From Nucisporomicrobium flavum (GTDB lineage Bacteria > Actinomycetota > Actinomycetes > Mycobacteriales > Micromonosporaceae), in contig NZ_JADMLH010000016.1 in NCBI RefSeq assembly GCF_016464385.1, positions 153,533-217,532 on the forward strand: a stretch of 64,000 nt of DNA, read 5' to 3'. Below are positions 1 through 7,849 of this stretch, in pieces. Made by a program: the position numbers and the translations under genes. Position 1 is the first letter of the stretch, and each line of letters starts with the position of its first letter. The notes under the pieces were generated by a model. It searched no databases and had not been told where the DNA came from. It saw nothing but the letters and a program-made list of their open reading frames with translations.

Positions 1-123
1 CCGAACAGCCCGGGACGAGCCGCCGGCTCGCCTCGCGATTCCTGCTGCCCGCGTCCCGGAGCCACATCCAGATCCCCCGTAACTGTCGCTTCCCTATCGT
101 CGACTCGACCCCCGGAGACATCG

Positions 124-1920
124 ATGCAGCAGAGAAGAAGACTCCACCGGTTCGCCACCAGAGCGTCGCTCGCGATCGGCATGGTCCTGGCGGCCGCCGT
201 CCCGTTCACCGGGGCGCAACCCGCCCAGGCCGCCGCCGGCGTGGCGCTCAACGTCGACCTGGCCTCCAGCCGCGGCACGTCCACGCTGGTCGGCGAAGGT
301 GTCCTCTACGGGATCAACCAGGACGCCACCCTGCCGGCCGACCAGTTCATCCAGCCGCTGAGACTCAACGCCTTCCGGGGCGGCGGGTGGTTCTCCGGCG
401 GCTGGATCAAGGACAACTACCAGTACGGCCCGGCCACTCAGGCCGACATCACGTCGATCATCGCGCAGGCCCGGCGGTTGAACCAGGTCGGCGATCACCC
501 GCAGTATCAGGTGCTGCTGAGCGACCTGTACGGGCTCAACGCCGGCCAGCCGTCGAACACGGTCTACCCGTGCGACAACGGCAACTGCTCGAACTGGGCC
601 ACGTTCATCGACACAACCGTGGCGGCGCTGCAGGCCAGCGGTCTGCCGTTCGCGTACGACATCGACAACGAGCCGGACATCTCCGCCTTCTGGAAGGCGG
701 GGGTCAACAGCACCCAGTACTTCCAGATGTGGGACACCGCCTACCGCGAACTCCGCAGGGTCGCCCCGGGCGCGCAGATCGTCGGCCCGTCGTTCGCCTA
801 CACGCCGCAGGCCCGGCCGGCGCAGTGGAGCACCTTCCTCAACCACGTCAAGGCCGCGGGAACCGTGCCGGACTGGATCACCAACCACGACGAGGGCGAC
901 GTCGACGACCCGGTCACGGTGGCGCAGGCGCTGAACAGCCAACTGGCCGCGGCCGGGATCGCCGCCCGGCCCCTGTCGGCCAACGAGTACCAGCCCGCCG
1001 ACCGGCAGACCGCGGGCGTCACCGCCTGGTACCTGGCCCGGTTCGCCCAATCCGGCTACACCAACGCGATGCGCGGCAACTGGGTCTGCTGCATGACCCC
1101 GAATCTCACCGGCATCCTGACTCAGAGCAATGGCACCTGGACCACCAGCGGCAACTGGTGGACGATGCGGTCCTACGCCGACATGACCGGCACCCTGGTC
1201 AACACCTCCGGACAGGTCGGCAGCACCGCGGTCTCCGCGTCGATCGACAGCACCTACCGGCGGGCCGTCGCCATCATCGGCGACAGCAACGGCTACACCG
1301 GCAGCGCGACGGTGACCTTCAGCGGCGTGTCGGCCCACACCTGGCTGGCCGGCAACGGCCGGGTCAACGTCGTGGTCGACCGGATCCCGGACCAGGCGAC
1401 GCTCAACGCACCGCAGGTCGTGCTCAACCAGACCATGACCGTCTCCGGTGGCGCCATCACCGTGCCACTGACGTTCCAGGCCTCGCACGACGCCTTCGCC
1501 GTCTACGTGACCCCGGCCTCGACCAGCGGTCAGCAGGGTGTGGAGCTGGTCGGCGCCCAGTCGGGCCGATGCGTCGACGTACCCGGCGGATCGACGACCA
1601 ACGGCACGCAAACTCAGCTGTACGACTGCTCCGGTGGCGCGTCGCAGCGGTGGACCTACACCGCAGGCAAGCAACTGCAGGTGTACGGCAGCAAGTGCCT
1701 CGACGCCAGCGGCCGTGGCACCACGAACGGGACCGCGGTGATCATCTGGGACTGCAACGGGCAGCCCAACCAGCAGTGGAACCTCGATGCCAACGGCACG
1801 ATCACCGGGGTGCAGTCGAGCCTGTGCCTGGACGCCAACGGTGCCGGGACAGCCAACGGCACCCCATTGATCCTCTGGTCCTGCAACGGCGGCGCCAACC
1901 AGAAATGGAGCACGCGATGA
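124..1920 (+). CDS. Secreted clan GH-A glycoside hydrolase with C-terminal ricin-type CBM13
   Basis: A 598-residue exported enzyme. It opens with an Arg-rich signal peptide ending in a PAQAAA-like cleavage site near residue 37. The catalytic part (about 40-460) looks like a clan GH-A (alpha/beta)8 barrel: IDNEPD fits the acid/base Glu and SANEYQ a candidate nucleophile Glu. The last ~125 residues are a three-repeat ricin-type beta-trefoil (QxW motifs: SQRW, NQQW, NQKW), that is CBM13, which binds xylan, galactan or arabinan. The exact GH family (GH39-like is my guess) and substrate are not settled. GGAGA precedes the ATG. The stop overlaps the next start (ATGA), so the pair is translationally coupled to the arabinofuranosidase and probably acts on hemicellulose outside the cell. 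Confidence 0.8.
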   Translation: MQQRRRLHRFATRASLAIGMVLAAAVPFTGAQPAQAAAGVALNVDLASSRGTSTLVGEGVLYGINQDATLPADQFIQPLRLNAFRGGGWFSGGWIKDNYQYGPATQADITSIIAQARRLNQVGDHPQYQVLLSDLYGLNAGQPSNTVYPCDNGNCSNWATFIDTTVAALQASGLPFAYDIDNEPDISAFWKAGVNSTQYFQMWDTAYRELRRVAPGAQIVGPSFAYTPQARPAQWSTFLNHVKAAGTVPDWITNHDEGDVDDPVTVAQALNSQLAAAGIAARPLSANEYQPADRQTAGVTAWYLARFAQSGYTNAMRGNWVCCMTPNLTGILTQSNGTWTTSGNWWTMRSYADMTGTLVNTSGQVGSTAVSASIDSTYRRAVAIIGDSNGYTGSATVTFSGVSAHTWLAGNGRVNVVVDRIPDQATLNAPQVVLNQTMTVSGGAITVPLTFQASHDAFAVYVTPASTSGQQGVELVGAQSGRCVDVPGGSTTNGTQTQLYDCSGGASQRWTYTAGKQLQVYGSKCLDASGRGTTNGTAVIIWDCNGQPNQQWNLDANGTITGVQSSLCLDANGAGTANGTPLILWSCNGGANQKWSTR

Positions 1921-3380
1921 ACGGGATGATCCGCAGCTTCATCGCGGCCGTCGCGACGCCACCCGCGCTCCTCGCCGCCACCGCGACCGCAGTGCTCACG
2001 GGCCCATCCAGCGCCCAGGCCGCCACCGCCGGGCCGTGCGACATCTACGCCTCGGGCGGCACACCCTGCGTGGCCGCGCACAGCACCACCCGGGCGTTGT
2101 ACGGCTCGTACAACGGCCCGCTGTACCAGATCCGCCGGTCGTCCGACAACACGATCAAGGACGTCGGCGTCCTGAGCGCGGGTGGATACGCGGATGCGGC
2201 GAGCCAGGACTCCTTCTGCGCCGGCACGAGTTGCGTGATCACCGTCATCTACGACCAGTCCGGTCGCGGCAATCGCCTCACCCAGGCGCCGGCCGGCTAC
2301 TGGCCGGGACCGGCGGCCGGCGGCGCGGACAACCTCGCCGATGCGAAGGCGGCTCCGGTCACCCTTGGCGGCCACAAGGCGTACGGCGTCTACGTCGCCC
2401 CGGGAACCGGTTACCGCAACAACAACACCAACGGAGTCGCGAAGGGCGACCAGCCCGAGGGAATCTACGCCGTCGTCGACGGTACCCACTACAACAACTG
2501 GTGCTGCTTCGACTACGGCAACGCCCAGACCGACGGGCAGGCCGATTCGCCGGCGATCATGGAGACCGTCTACTTCGGCGCCGACAAGCAGTGGGGCTGG
2601 GGCGACGGCAACGGCCCCTGGGTGATGGGTGACCTCGAGTGGGGGCTGTTCTCCGGCTCGAAGGCCGGATACAACCCCAACCCGACGATCAACCAGCGTT
2701 ACGTCACCGCTGTGGTGAAGGGCGAACCCAACCACTGGGCCATCCGGGAGGGCAGCGCCCAGTCCGGCGCGCTGTCCACCGTCTTCGACGGGGTACGCCC
2801 GAGCGGCTACAACCCGATGAAGAAGGAGGGCGCGATCCTTCTCGGTATCGGCGGGGACAACAGCACCTCCGGCGCCGGAACCTTCTTCGAAGGGGTGCTC
2901 ACCTCCGGCTACCCGTCCGACGCGACCGAGAACGCGGTGCAGGCGAACATCACCGCCGCCGGCTACGGAGCCGGGAGCGGTGACCCGCAGCCGGGCGCCC
3001 AGATCGTCGGCAACCAGTCCGGGCGCTGTGTCGAGGTGCCGGCCAGTTCCACCGCGAACGGCGCCCAGGTGCAGTTGGCCGACTGCCAGAACGCCGACCG
3101 GCAGCGCTGGACGTACACGTCCGGCCGCGCGCTGCAGGTGTACGGCAACAAGTGTCTGGACGCGAGTGGCCAGGGCACCGTCAACGGCACCAAGGTGATC
3201 ATCTGGGACTGCAACGGTCAGCCGAACCAGCAGTGGACCCTGAACGCCGACCGCACCGTCACCGGAGTCCAGTCCGGGCTGTGCCTGGACGCCGAGGGAG
3301 CGGGAACGGCGAACGGAACCCGGCTCATACTGTGGGCGTGCCACGGCGGCCCGAACCAGCAATGGAGCCTGCGCAATTGA
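1917..3380 (+). CDS. Secreted alpha-L-arabinofuranosidase B-type enzyme (GH54-like) with CBM13
   Basis: A 487-residue secreted protein whose ATG lies in the ATGA overlap with the upstream hydrolase. A signal peptide (about 1-37, ending SAQAA) is followed by an ArabFuran-catal (arabinofuranosidase B) domain of about 310 residues, with the typical start PCDIYASGGTPCVAAHSTTR, the YDQSG segment and the adjacent Cys pair NWCCFDYG. It would release arabinose side chains from arabinoxylan or arabinan. A GSGDPQPG linker joins a C-terminal ricin trefoil that is nearly the same as the one in the preceding gene. The xylose locus at 47-52 kb suggests the cell also uses the backbone pentose, but that link is inference. 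Confidence 0.88.
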   Translation: MNGMIRSFIAAVATPPALLAATATAVLTGPSSAQAATAGPCDIYASGGTPCVAAHSTTRALYGSYNGPLYQIRRSSDNTIKDVGVLSAGGYADAASQDSFCAGTSCVITVIYDQSGRGNRLTQAPAGYWPGPAAGGADNLADAKAAPVTLGGHKAYGVYVAPGTGYRNNNTNGVAKGDQPEGIYAVVDGTHYNNWCCFDYGNAQTDGQADSPAIMETVYFGADKQWGWGDGNGPWVMGDLEWGLFSGSKAGYNPNPTINQRYVTAVVKGEPNHWAIREGSAQSGALSTVFDGVRPSGYNPMKKEGAILLGIGGDNSTSGAGTFFEGVLTSGYPSDATENAVQANITAAGYGAGSGDPQPGAQIVGNQSGRCVEVPASSTANGAQVQLADCQNADRQRWTYTSGRALQVYGNKCLDASGQGTVNGTKVIIWDCNGQPNQQWTLNADRTVTGVQSGLCLDAEGAGTANGTRLILWACHGGPNQQWSLRN

Positions 3381-3467
3381 TGGAGCGAGAAGGTCATGGA
3401 CCCGCCGGACGGCCCGAAAATGATCGTGGGCATCCTCCGAGGAATCAGAGAATGCCCAGGTCATGCT

Positions 3468-3543
3468 TGGTGCGCCGCGTAGGACTTGAACCTACAACCC
3501 GCGGATTAAGAGTCCGCTGCTCTGCCAATTGAGCTAGCGGCGC
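3468..3543 (-). tRNA. tRNA-Lys (anticodon CTT)
   Basis: The reverse strand folds as a full cloverleaf: acceptor GCGCCGC/GCGGCGC (7 bp), D arm GCTC...GAGC, anticodon stem GCGGA/TCCGC with loop CTCTTAA (anticodon CTT), a T arm GTAGG/CCTAC with TTCAAGT loop, discriminator A and an encoded CCA. It reads AAG, the dominant Lys codon in high-GC genomes. Nothing mobile flanks it, so there is no sign that it serves as an integration site here. Confidence 0.96.
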
Positions 3544-3729
3544 TCGCTGGCAACGGAGAAACATTAACACGGGCTCTCCGGGTCCCCGAAATCGGGGGCC
3601 GGGCCTTGATCGTCGGGCGGGGCGGTGGGTCACGACATGATCGCGTGGCCTCGCGGGGGACTCCGGCGCTTGCCTTCGTAGGGCAGGATGTGCCCGCGGA
3701 ACTCCAGATCGGGGCAGAGGATGGGCAGG

Positions 3730-4995
3730 ATGCGTCGCTCGCTACTGGCGGTCATTGCGTTGGTGGTGGTAGCGCCGGTGGCGCTCGCGGCTTGCGGGGA
3801 CGGTGGCGGGAAAGCCGCGCCTGTCGCGGGTGGCGGTTCGTCGGCGTCGGCGTCCGCTCCGGCGGCCCCGGATGGCGGTGGGTCCGGGCCGGGCGGCGGG
3901 GGTGACCTGTCACTCAGTGTGACTCCTGGCACCGGTAAGAAGGGCGTACCGGTCAGCGCCGAGATCGGGATCAAGGTCGCCGGTGGGAAGGTGACGGCCG
4001 TCTCGCTCAAGGACGACAAGGGCAAGGCGGTCGCCGGCGGGCTGCGGGAGGACGGGTCGGCCTGGGTGCCGGCCAAGCCCCTCAAGAACAGCAAGCGGTA
4101 CGAGGCCGCGGTCACCGCCACCAGCGACGGGGGTGGCGCGAAGACCGTGAAGACGTCGTTCACCACGATGGGGGCGCCAGCGCGGAAGACGGGTACGGGC
4201 CTCTACCTGTTCGACGACCACACGTACGGCGTCGCGATGCCCGTCGTGGTCGAGTTCAACCCGGGCATCAAGAAGAAGGACCGGGCCGCCGTACAGAAGC
4301 GGTTGTTCGTCAAGAGCGAGCCCGCGCAGCCCGGCACCTGGTCGTGGACCTCGAGTGGCACCCAGGCCTTCTACCGCCCGCCGAAGTTCTGGCAGTCCGG
4401 CACGAAGCTGACCGTCCGCATCGCCGTGGGCGGCCTGCCGACCGGCGGCGGCCGGTACGGCGACCGGGACCGGTCCGCCTCGGCGAAGATCGGCCGGTCG
4501 TTCGTGATGAAGGTCGACAACAAGACCAAGAAGATGACCGTCTGGCAGGGCGGCAAGGCGACCCGCACCATGCCGGTCAGCCTCGGCAAGCACAGCACGC
4601 CCTCCTCCAGCGGCACGATGGTGGTCATGGAGAAGATGGCGGCCACCGTCTTCGACACCCGGGCCGAGCTGGGCCCGCGCGACGGCTACCGGACCGAGAT
4701 CGAGTACGCCCAGCGCCTGACCTGGTCCGGCCAGTACATCCACTCGGCGCCGTGGTCGGTGGGCTCGCAGGGCCGCCGGAACGTGTCGCACGGGTGTGTC
4801 AACGTGTCACCGTCCAACGCGCGCTGGCTGTTCGACAAGACCCTCATCGGTGATCCGGTCACCGTCCGGGGTACGGAGGACAAGCTGGTGTACGGCAACG
4901 GCTGGACGCCGTGGGACGTGAGCTGGAAAGAGTTCGTGAAGGGCAGCGCCCTGCCGGTGCCGGCCGACCTGGCCGCACAGGAGGGCCAGGCCTGA
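3730..4995 (+). CDS. L,D-transpeptidase lipoprotein (YkuD domain, Ig-like N-terminus), copy 1
   Basis: Makes 3->3 peptidoglycan cross-links at the outer face of the membrane. The start chosen (MRRSLL) has AGAGG about 10 bases upstream; ATGs at 3721 and 3688 are alternatives. A lipoprotein signal ends in the lipobox LAAC, followed by a Gly/Ser/Pro-rich tether, an Ig-like domain, and a YkuD catalytic domain that begins at KKMTVWQGGK. The active-site motif is NVSHGCVNVS with the catalytic Cys codon at 4795-4797; the upstream conserved His lies in YIHSAPW. Length and architecture match mycobacterial Ldt2/Ldt5-type enzymes. It is one of two adjacent paralogues; the second starts 225 bases downstream. 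Confidence 0.92.
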   Translation: MRRSLLAVIALVVVAPVALAACGDGGGKAAPVAGGGSSASASAPAAPDGGGSGPGGGGDLSLSVTPGTGKKGVPVSAEIGIKVAGGKVTAVSLKDDKGKAVAGGLREDGSAWVPAKPLKNSKRYEAAVTATSDGGGAKTVKTSFTTMGAPARKTGTGLYLFDDHTYGVAMPVVVEFNPGIKKKDRAAVQKRLFVKSEPAQPGTWSWTSSGTQAFYRPPKFWQSGTKLTVRIAVGGLPTGGGRYGDRDRSASAKIGRSFVMKVDNKTKKMTVWQGGKATRTMPVSLGKHSTPSSSGTMVVMEKMAATVFDTRAELGPRDGYRTEIEYAQRLTWSGQYIHSAPWSVGSQGRRNVSHGCVNVSPSNARWLFDKTLIGDPVTVRGTEDKLVYGNGWTPWDVSWKEFVKGSALPVPADLAAQEGQA

Positions 4996-5013
4996 GCAGC
5001 CCGCCCGAGGCTT

Positions 5014-5048
5014 GGCCCTTCCGGGCTGGGCCGGCCCTTCCGGGCTGG
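5014..5048 (+). repeat. Two 16-bp direct repeats between the L,D-transpeptidase genes
   Basis: GGCCCTTCCGGGCTGG occurs at 5014-5029 and again at 5033-5048. Each copy can form a small GCCC/GGGC hairpin, so the stretch may act as a weak 3' end for the first L,D-transpeptidase mRNA. The rest of 4996-5220 shows no gene. Confidence 0.5.
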
Positions 5049-5220
5049 TCCGGCGCGGACGGTGCCGCGCCGGAGGCCGGCCGTGACGTTCGGCGCTCGA
5101 TGGCCCGGATTGTGCCGTCAAGTCCGGGTCCGTCAGTGAGGGGCGGCACGAATCGGGGATTGGGCGTCCTGGCATCCATGACGGATGATGGGCGCCGGGA
5201 CGACAGCGGTGAGAGGGATC

Positions 5221-6471
5221 ATGAGACTTCCTGGAGTGACCGGCCCGGCCGGGCGACGGCGGTGGCGCACCTCGGCGGTGGCGCTGGTGGCCGCGTCCGT
5301 GCTGCTCAGCGCCGGCTGCAGCGGTGACGACAAGTCCGGTTCCCCCTCCTGGCAGGGCGGCTCCCAGGGCGGCGACGCGTCGCCGGGCGCCTCCGGGGCG
5401 CCCTCGCCCGCGCCCACGCTGAGCACGGTGGCCGTGACCTCCCCGGCCGCCGAGGCGACCGGCGTGGAGGCCATCACCGAGATCAAGTACGAGTCCGAGG
5501 ACCCGGGGAACACCACGGTCGAGGTCAAGGACGCCGACGGCAACGAGGTCAAGGGCACCCTCGACAAGGACGACAAGGTCTTCCGGCCGGCGAAGGCCCT
5601 CAAGTGGGGCAAGAAGTACACCGTCACCGTCAACGGCACCCCGTCGGGTGACAAGGGCGGCTCCACCTCCAGCTCCTTCACGGTGATGAAGAAGCCGTCG
5701 AAGCTGGTGCGCGTGTCGAGCTTCCTCGGCGACGGCCAGACCGTCGGGGTCGGCATGCCGATGATCGTCCGGTTCGGCCGGTCCGTCCCCGCGAGCTACC
5801 GCGACGACGTGGAACGCCGGATGACCGTGACCGCCACGCCGGCGCAGGAGGGCACCTGGCACTGGACCAGCCCGACCGAGGTGCACTACCGCCCCAAGAC
5901 GTACTGGAAGCCGTACACGAAGATCTTCTACAAGGTCCAGCTGGCCGGGCTGCCGATGGGCAACGGCTGGTACGGCCGCTCCGACCTGACCGTGGACCTG
6001 AAGGTCGGGCGCTCCTTCGTCATGACGGTGGAGAACCGCACCAAGAAGATGACCGTGACGCAGAACGGCAAGGTCGTCAAGACGATTCCGGTCAGCCTCG
6101 GCAAGTCGAGCACCCCATCGTCGAGCGGCACGATGGTGGTCATCGAGAAGAAGCGGCACACCGTCTTCGACACGATGGACGAGCTGCCCAAGGGCCAGGG
6201 CTACCGCACCGACATCGATTTCGCGCAGCGGATCACGTGGAGCGGCCAGTACATCCACGCGGCCCCGTGGTCCGAGGGCGTGCAGGGCCGGCGCAACGTG
6301 TCGCACGGCTGCGTCAACGTCTCGATGGCGATGGGCAAGTGGCTGTTCGAGCGGACCCTCATGGGTGACCCGATCACCGTGAAGGGCACCGAGGAGAAGC
6401 TCAAGAACGGCAACGGCTGGACCGACTGGAACATGAGCTGGAGCGAGTACAAGAAGGGCAGCGCCCTCTAG
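5221..6471 (+). CDS. L,D-transpeptidase lipoprotein (YkuD domain, Ig-like N-terminus), copy 2
   Basis: A 416-residue paralogue of the preceding gene. The chosen ATG follows GAGAGG (5212-5217); an in-frame ATG at 5185 would add a poor leader. The lipobox is LSAGC, followed by a Ser/Gly-rich tether, an Ig-like domain and the YkuD domain starting at KKMTVTQNGK. The catalytic motif is NVSHGCVNVS (Cys codon 6310-6312) and YIHAAPW supplies the conserved His. Apart from the lipid-anchor tether, both copies align over their length, which indicates a local duplication. The product would act on peptidoglycan stem peptides outside the membrane, giving cross-links that resist most beta-lactams apart from carbapenems. 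Confidence 0.92.
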   Translation: MRLPGVTGPAGRRRWRTSAVALVAASVLLSAGCSGDDKSGSPSWQGGSQGGDASPGASGAPSPAPTLSTVAVTSPAAEATGVEAITEIKYESEDPGNTTVEVKDADGNEVKGTLDKDDKVFRPAKALKWGKKYTVTVNGTPSGDKGGSTSSSFTVMKKPSKLVRVSSFLGDGQTVGVGMPMIVRFGRSVPASYRDDVERRMTVTATPAQEGTWHWTSPTEVHYRPKTYWKPYTKIFYKVQLAGLPMGNGWYGRSDLTVDLKVGRSFVMTVENRTKKMTVTQNGKVVKTIPVSLGKSSTPSSSGTMVVIEKKRHTVFDTMDELPKGQGYRTDIDFAQRITWSGQYIHAAPWSEGVQGRRNVSHGCVNVSMAMGKWLFERTLMGDPITVKGTEEKLKNGNGWTDWNMSWSEYKKGSAL

Positions 6472-6476
6472 AAAGC

Positions 6477-6890
6477 TCAGCCGGCGGTCGCCAGGCCCGA
6501 GTCGGCGCAGACGGAGACCATCTGGGCGGCCGCGGCGCTGACCGCTGCCACCCGGTCCGGTTCGTCGTCGCGGCCCTGTGCCGCGACGGCCCGGTCGTAT
6601 GCCTGCTGGAGGCGGACGGCGGCGTCGGCCACCGGGGCGTCGGCCGTCGCGGTGGCCCGGCCCAGGTCCGAGACCACCCCCGGCTGCATCAGCGTCCCCT
6701 CGCGGACCGCCTCGCTGATCTTGCCGCAGGCGACGCTGCCCGGCGGGTCGTCCGCCACAGCGGCGCTCGGCGGGCGGGCCGGTGAAGCGGCGGGAGCGGG
6801 CGGGGTGGGAGATGGCGGGGCCGCCGGGGTGGAACAGCCGGCGAGCAGGGCCGCGAGCACCGGCGCGCAGAACGGCAGGAATCGCGACAT
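6477..6890 (-). CDS. Small putative lipoprotein
   Basis: A 137-residue protein starting MSRFLPFCAPVL with lipobox LLAGC, then a Pro/Ala/Thr-rich tether of about 35 residues and an alpha-helical, alanine-rich domain with two cysteines (ACGK and VCADSG) that could form a disulfide. I do not recognise the family. It is convergent with the second L,D-transpeptidase, with only 5 bases between their stops, and divergent from the nucleotidyltransferase gene. The longer in-frame version starting at 6974 would bury the signal peptide, so I reject it. Confidence 0.7.
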   Translation of the reverse strand: MSRFLPFCAPVLAALLAGCSTPAAPPSPTPPAPAASPARPPSAAVADDPPGSVACGKISEAVREGTLMQPGVVSDLGRATATADAPVADAAVRLQQAYDRAVAAQGRDDEPDRVAAVSAAAAQMVSVCADSGLATAG

Positions 6891-6963
6891 ACCGTTCACC
6901 GTAGGCGGTCGCCCCGGCCGTGGAGGCCGTTTCGGCTGGCCCGGGAACGCTACCGTCGCAGCG

Positions 6964-7734
6964 GTGACCTCCACCCTGGACGCCGGCGTCGTCGATGTCT
7001 GCCGGGCGTACCTGGCGCTCGCCGACCGGTACGAGCCCGGCCTCGTCCAGGGCCTCTACCTGCAGGGGTCGGTCGCGCTCGGCGACTACCGGCCCGGGGT
7101 CAGCGACATCGACTTCGTCACGGTGACCTCACGGCCGCCCGACCCGCGTGCGCTGCAGGCGGTGCACGCGGCGCTGCGGCGTACGCACGGCGGCACGGAC
7201 TTCGACGGGCTGTACGTGCGCGAGGACGACCTGCGGCGCGACCCCGACCTGGTCCCCAGCGGTGCGGCGGTGCACGAGTGGCAGGTGGAGGCGGTGTCCC
7301 GCTTCGAGCGCACGCTGGTCACGTGGCACGTGCTCGCCCAGGGCGGCGTGGCCGTACGGGGGCCCGCGGCCGCCGAGCTCTGCGTCCACACCGACTGGCC
7401 GGCGCTGGCCGAGGCGACCCGGGAGAACCTCGCCGGCTACTGGACGACGTGGCGCAACCGTACGGTGCTGGGCCTGACCGGCACGAGCGACTGGGCCACC
7501 GCCTGGGGCGTGCTCGGCGTGGCCCGGCTGCGCCACACGCTCGCGGCGGGCCGGGTGACGTCGAAGACCGAGGCGGCGGCGTACGCGCTGGAGACGTACG
7601 ACCGGCGGTGGCACCGCATCGTGCGTGAGGCGCTGCGTATCCGCACCGGCGTGGGGGAGCCGCAGTACGGCAACTCCGTGCGCCGCCAGGTCGACGTGGT
7701 CCGCTTCCTCAGCCACGTCCTGGACGCGGACTGA
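6964..7734 (+). CDS. Aminoglycoside nucleotidyltransferase-like protein (AadA/ANT family fold, DUF4111-type C-terminus)
   Basis: A 256-residue protein from a GTG start. The N-terminal half has the nucleotidyltransferase signature GSVALGDYRPGVSDIDFVTV (GS...SDxD metal ligands) and the C-terminal half resembles the helical DUF4111 domain of spectinomycin/streptomycin adenylyltransferases. This family transfers AMP to small molecules; whether this one inactivates an antibiotic or has another substrate cannot be told from sequence. The gene stands alone, divergent from a lipoprotein, with its stop codon inside the first unit of a 29-bp tandem repeat. There are no mobile elements or base-composition signs of recent transfer. 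Confidence 0.8.
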   Translation: MTSTLDAGVVDVCRAYLALADRYEPGLVQGLYLQGSVALGDYRPGVSDIDFVTVTSRPPDPRALQAVHAALRRTHGGTDFDGLYVREDDLRRDPDLVPSGAAVHEWQVEAVSRFERTLVTWHVLAQGGVAVRGPAAAELCVHTDWPALAEATRENLAGYWTTWRNRTVLGLTGTSDWATAWGVLGVARLRHTLAAGRVTSKTEAAAYALETYDRRWHRIVREALRIRTGVGEPQYGNSVRRQVDVVRFLSHVLDAD

Positions 7735-7817
7735 AGCGCCGCCGCGGACCAGCCGCGGACTGAAGCGCCGCCGCGGACCAGCCGCGGGCTGAAGCGCCGC
7801 CGCGGACCAGCCGCGGA
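7731..7817. repeat. 29-bp minisatellite, three tandem units
   Basis: Three head-to-tail units of 29 bp at 7731-7759, 7760-7788 and 7789-7817, differing at one position. Each unit contains CCGCGG twice around ACCAG, so transcripts could form hairpins. The stop codon of the nucleotidyltransferase falls in the first unit, and the array lies between two convergent genes, where it may help termination. Confidence 0.85.
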
Positions 7818-7849
7818 CCAGCGGGTCCGCGGCCAGGGCTGAAGCCAGG

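Noticed and set aside
387..1916. N-terminal extension of the arabinofuranosidase
   Set aside because: It is the shifted frame of the upstream hydrolase; the signal peptide begins at 1917.
3400..3460. Weak hairpin (GGGCAT/ATGCCC) after the arabinofuranosidase
   Set aside because: Only 6-bp arms with a long loop; not enough to call a terminator.
3152..3532. A reading frame across the tRNA (protein with VGLEPTTRG)
   Set aside because: This is the well-known false protein from reading through a tRNA gene.
3468..3543. tRNA-Lys as an integration (att) site
   Set aside because: No second copy of the tRNA 3' end and no integrase nearby.
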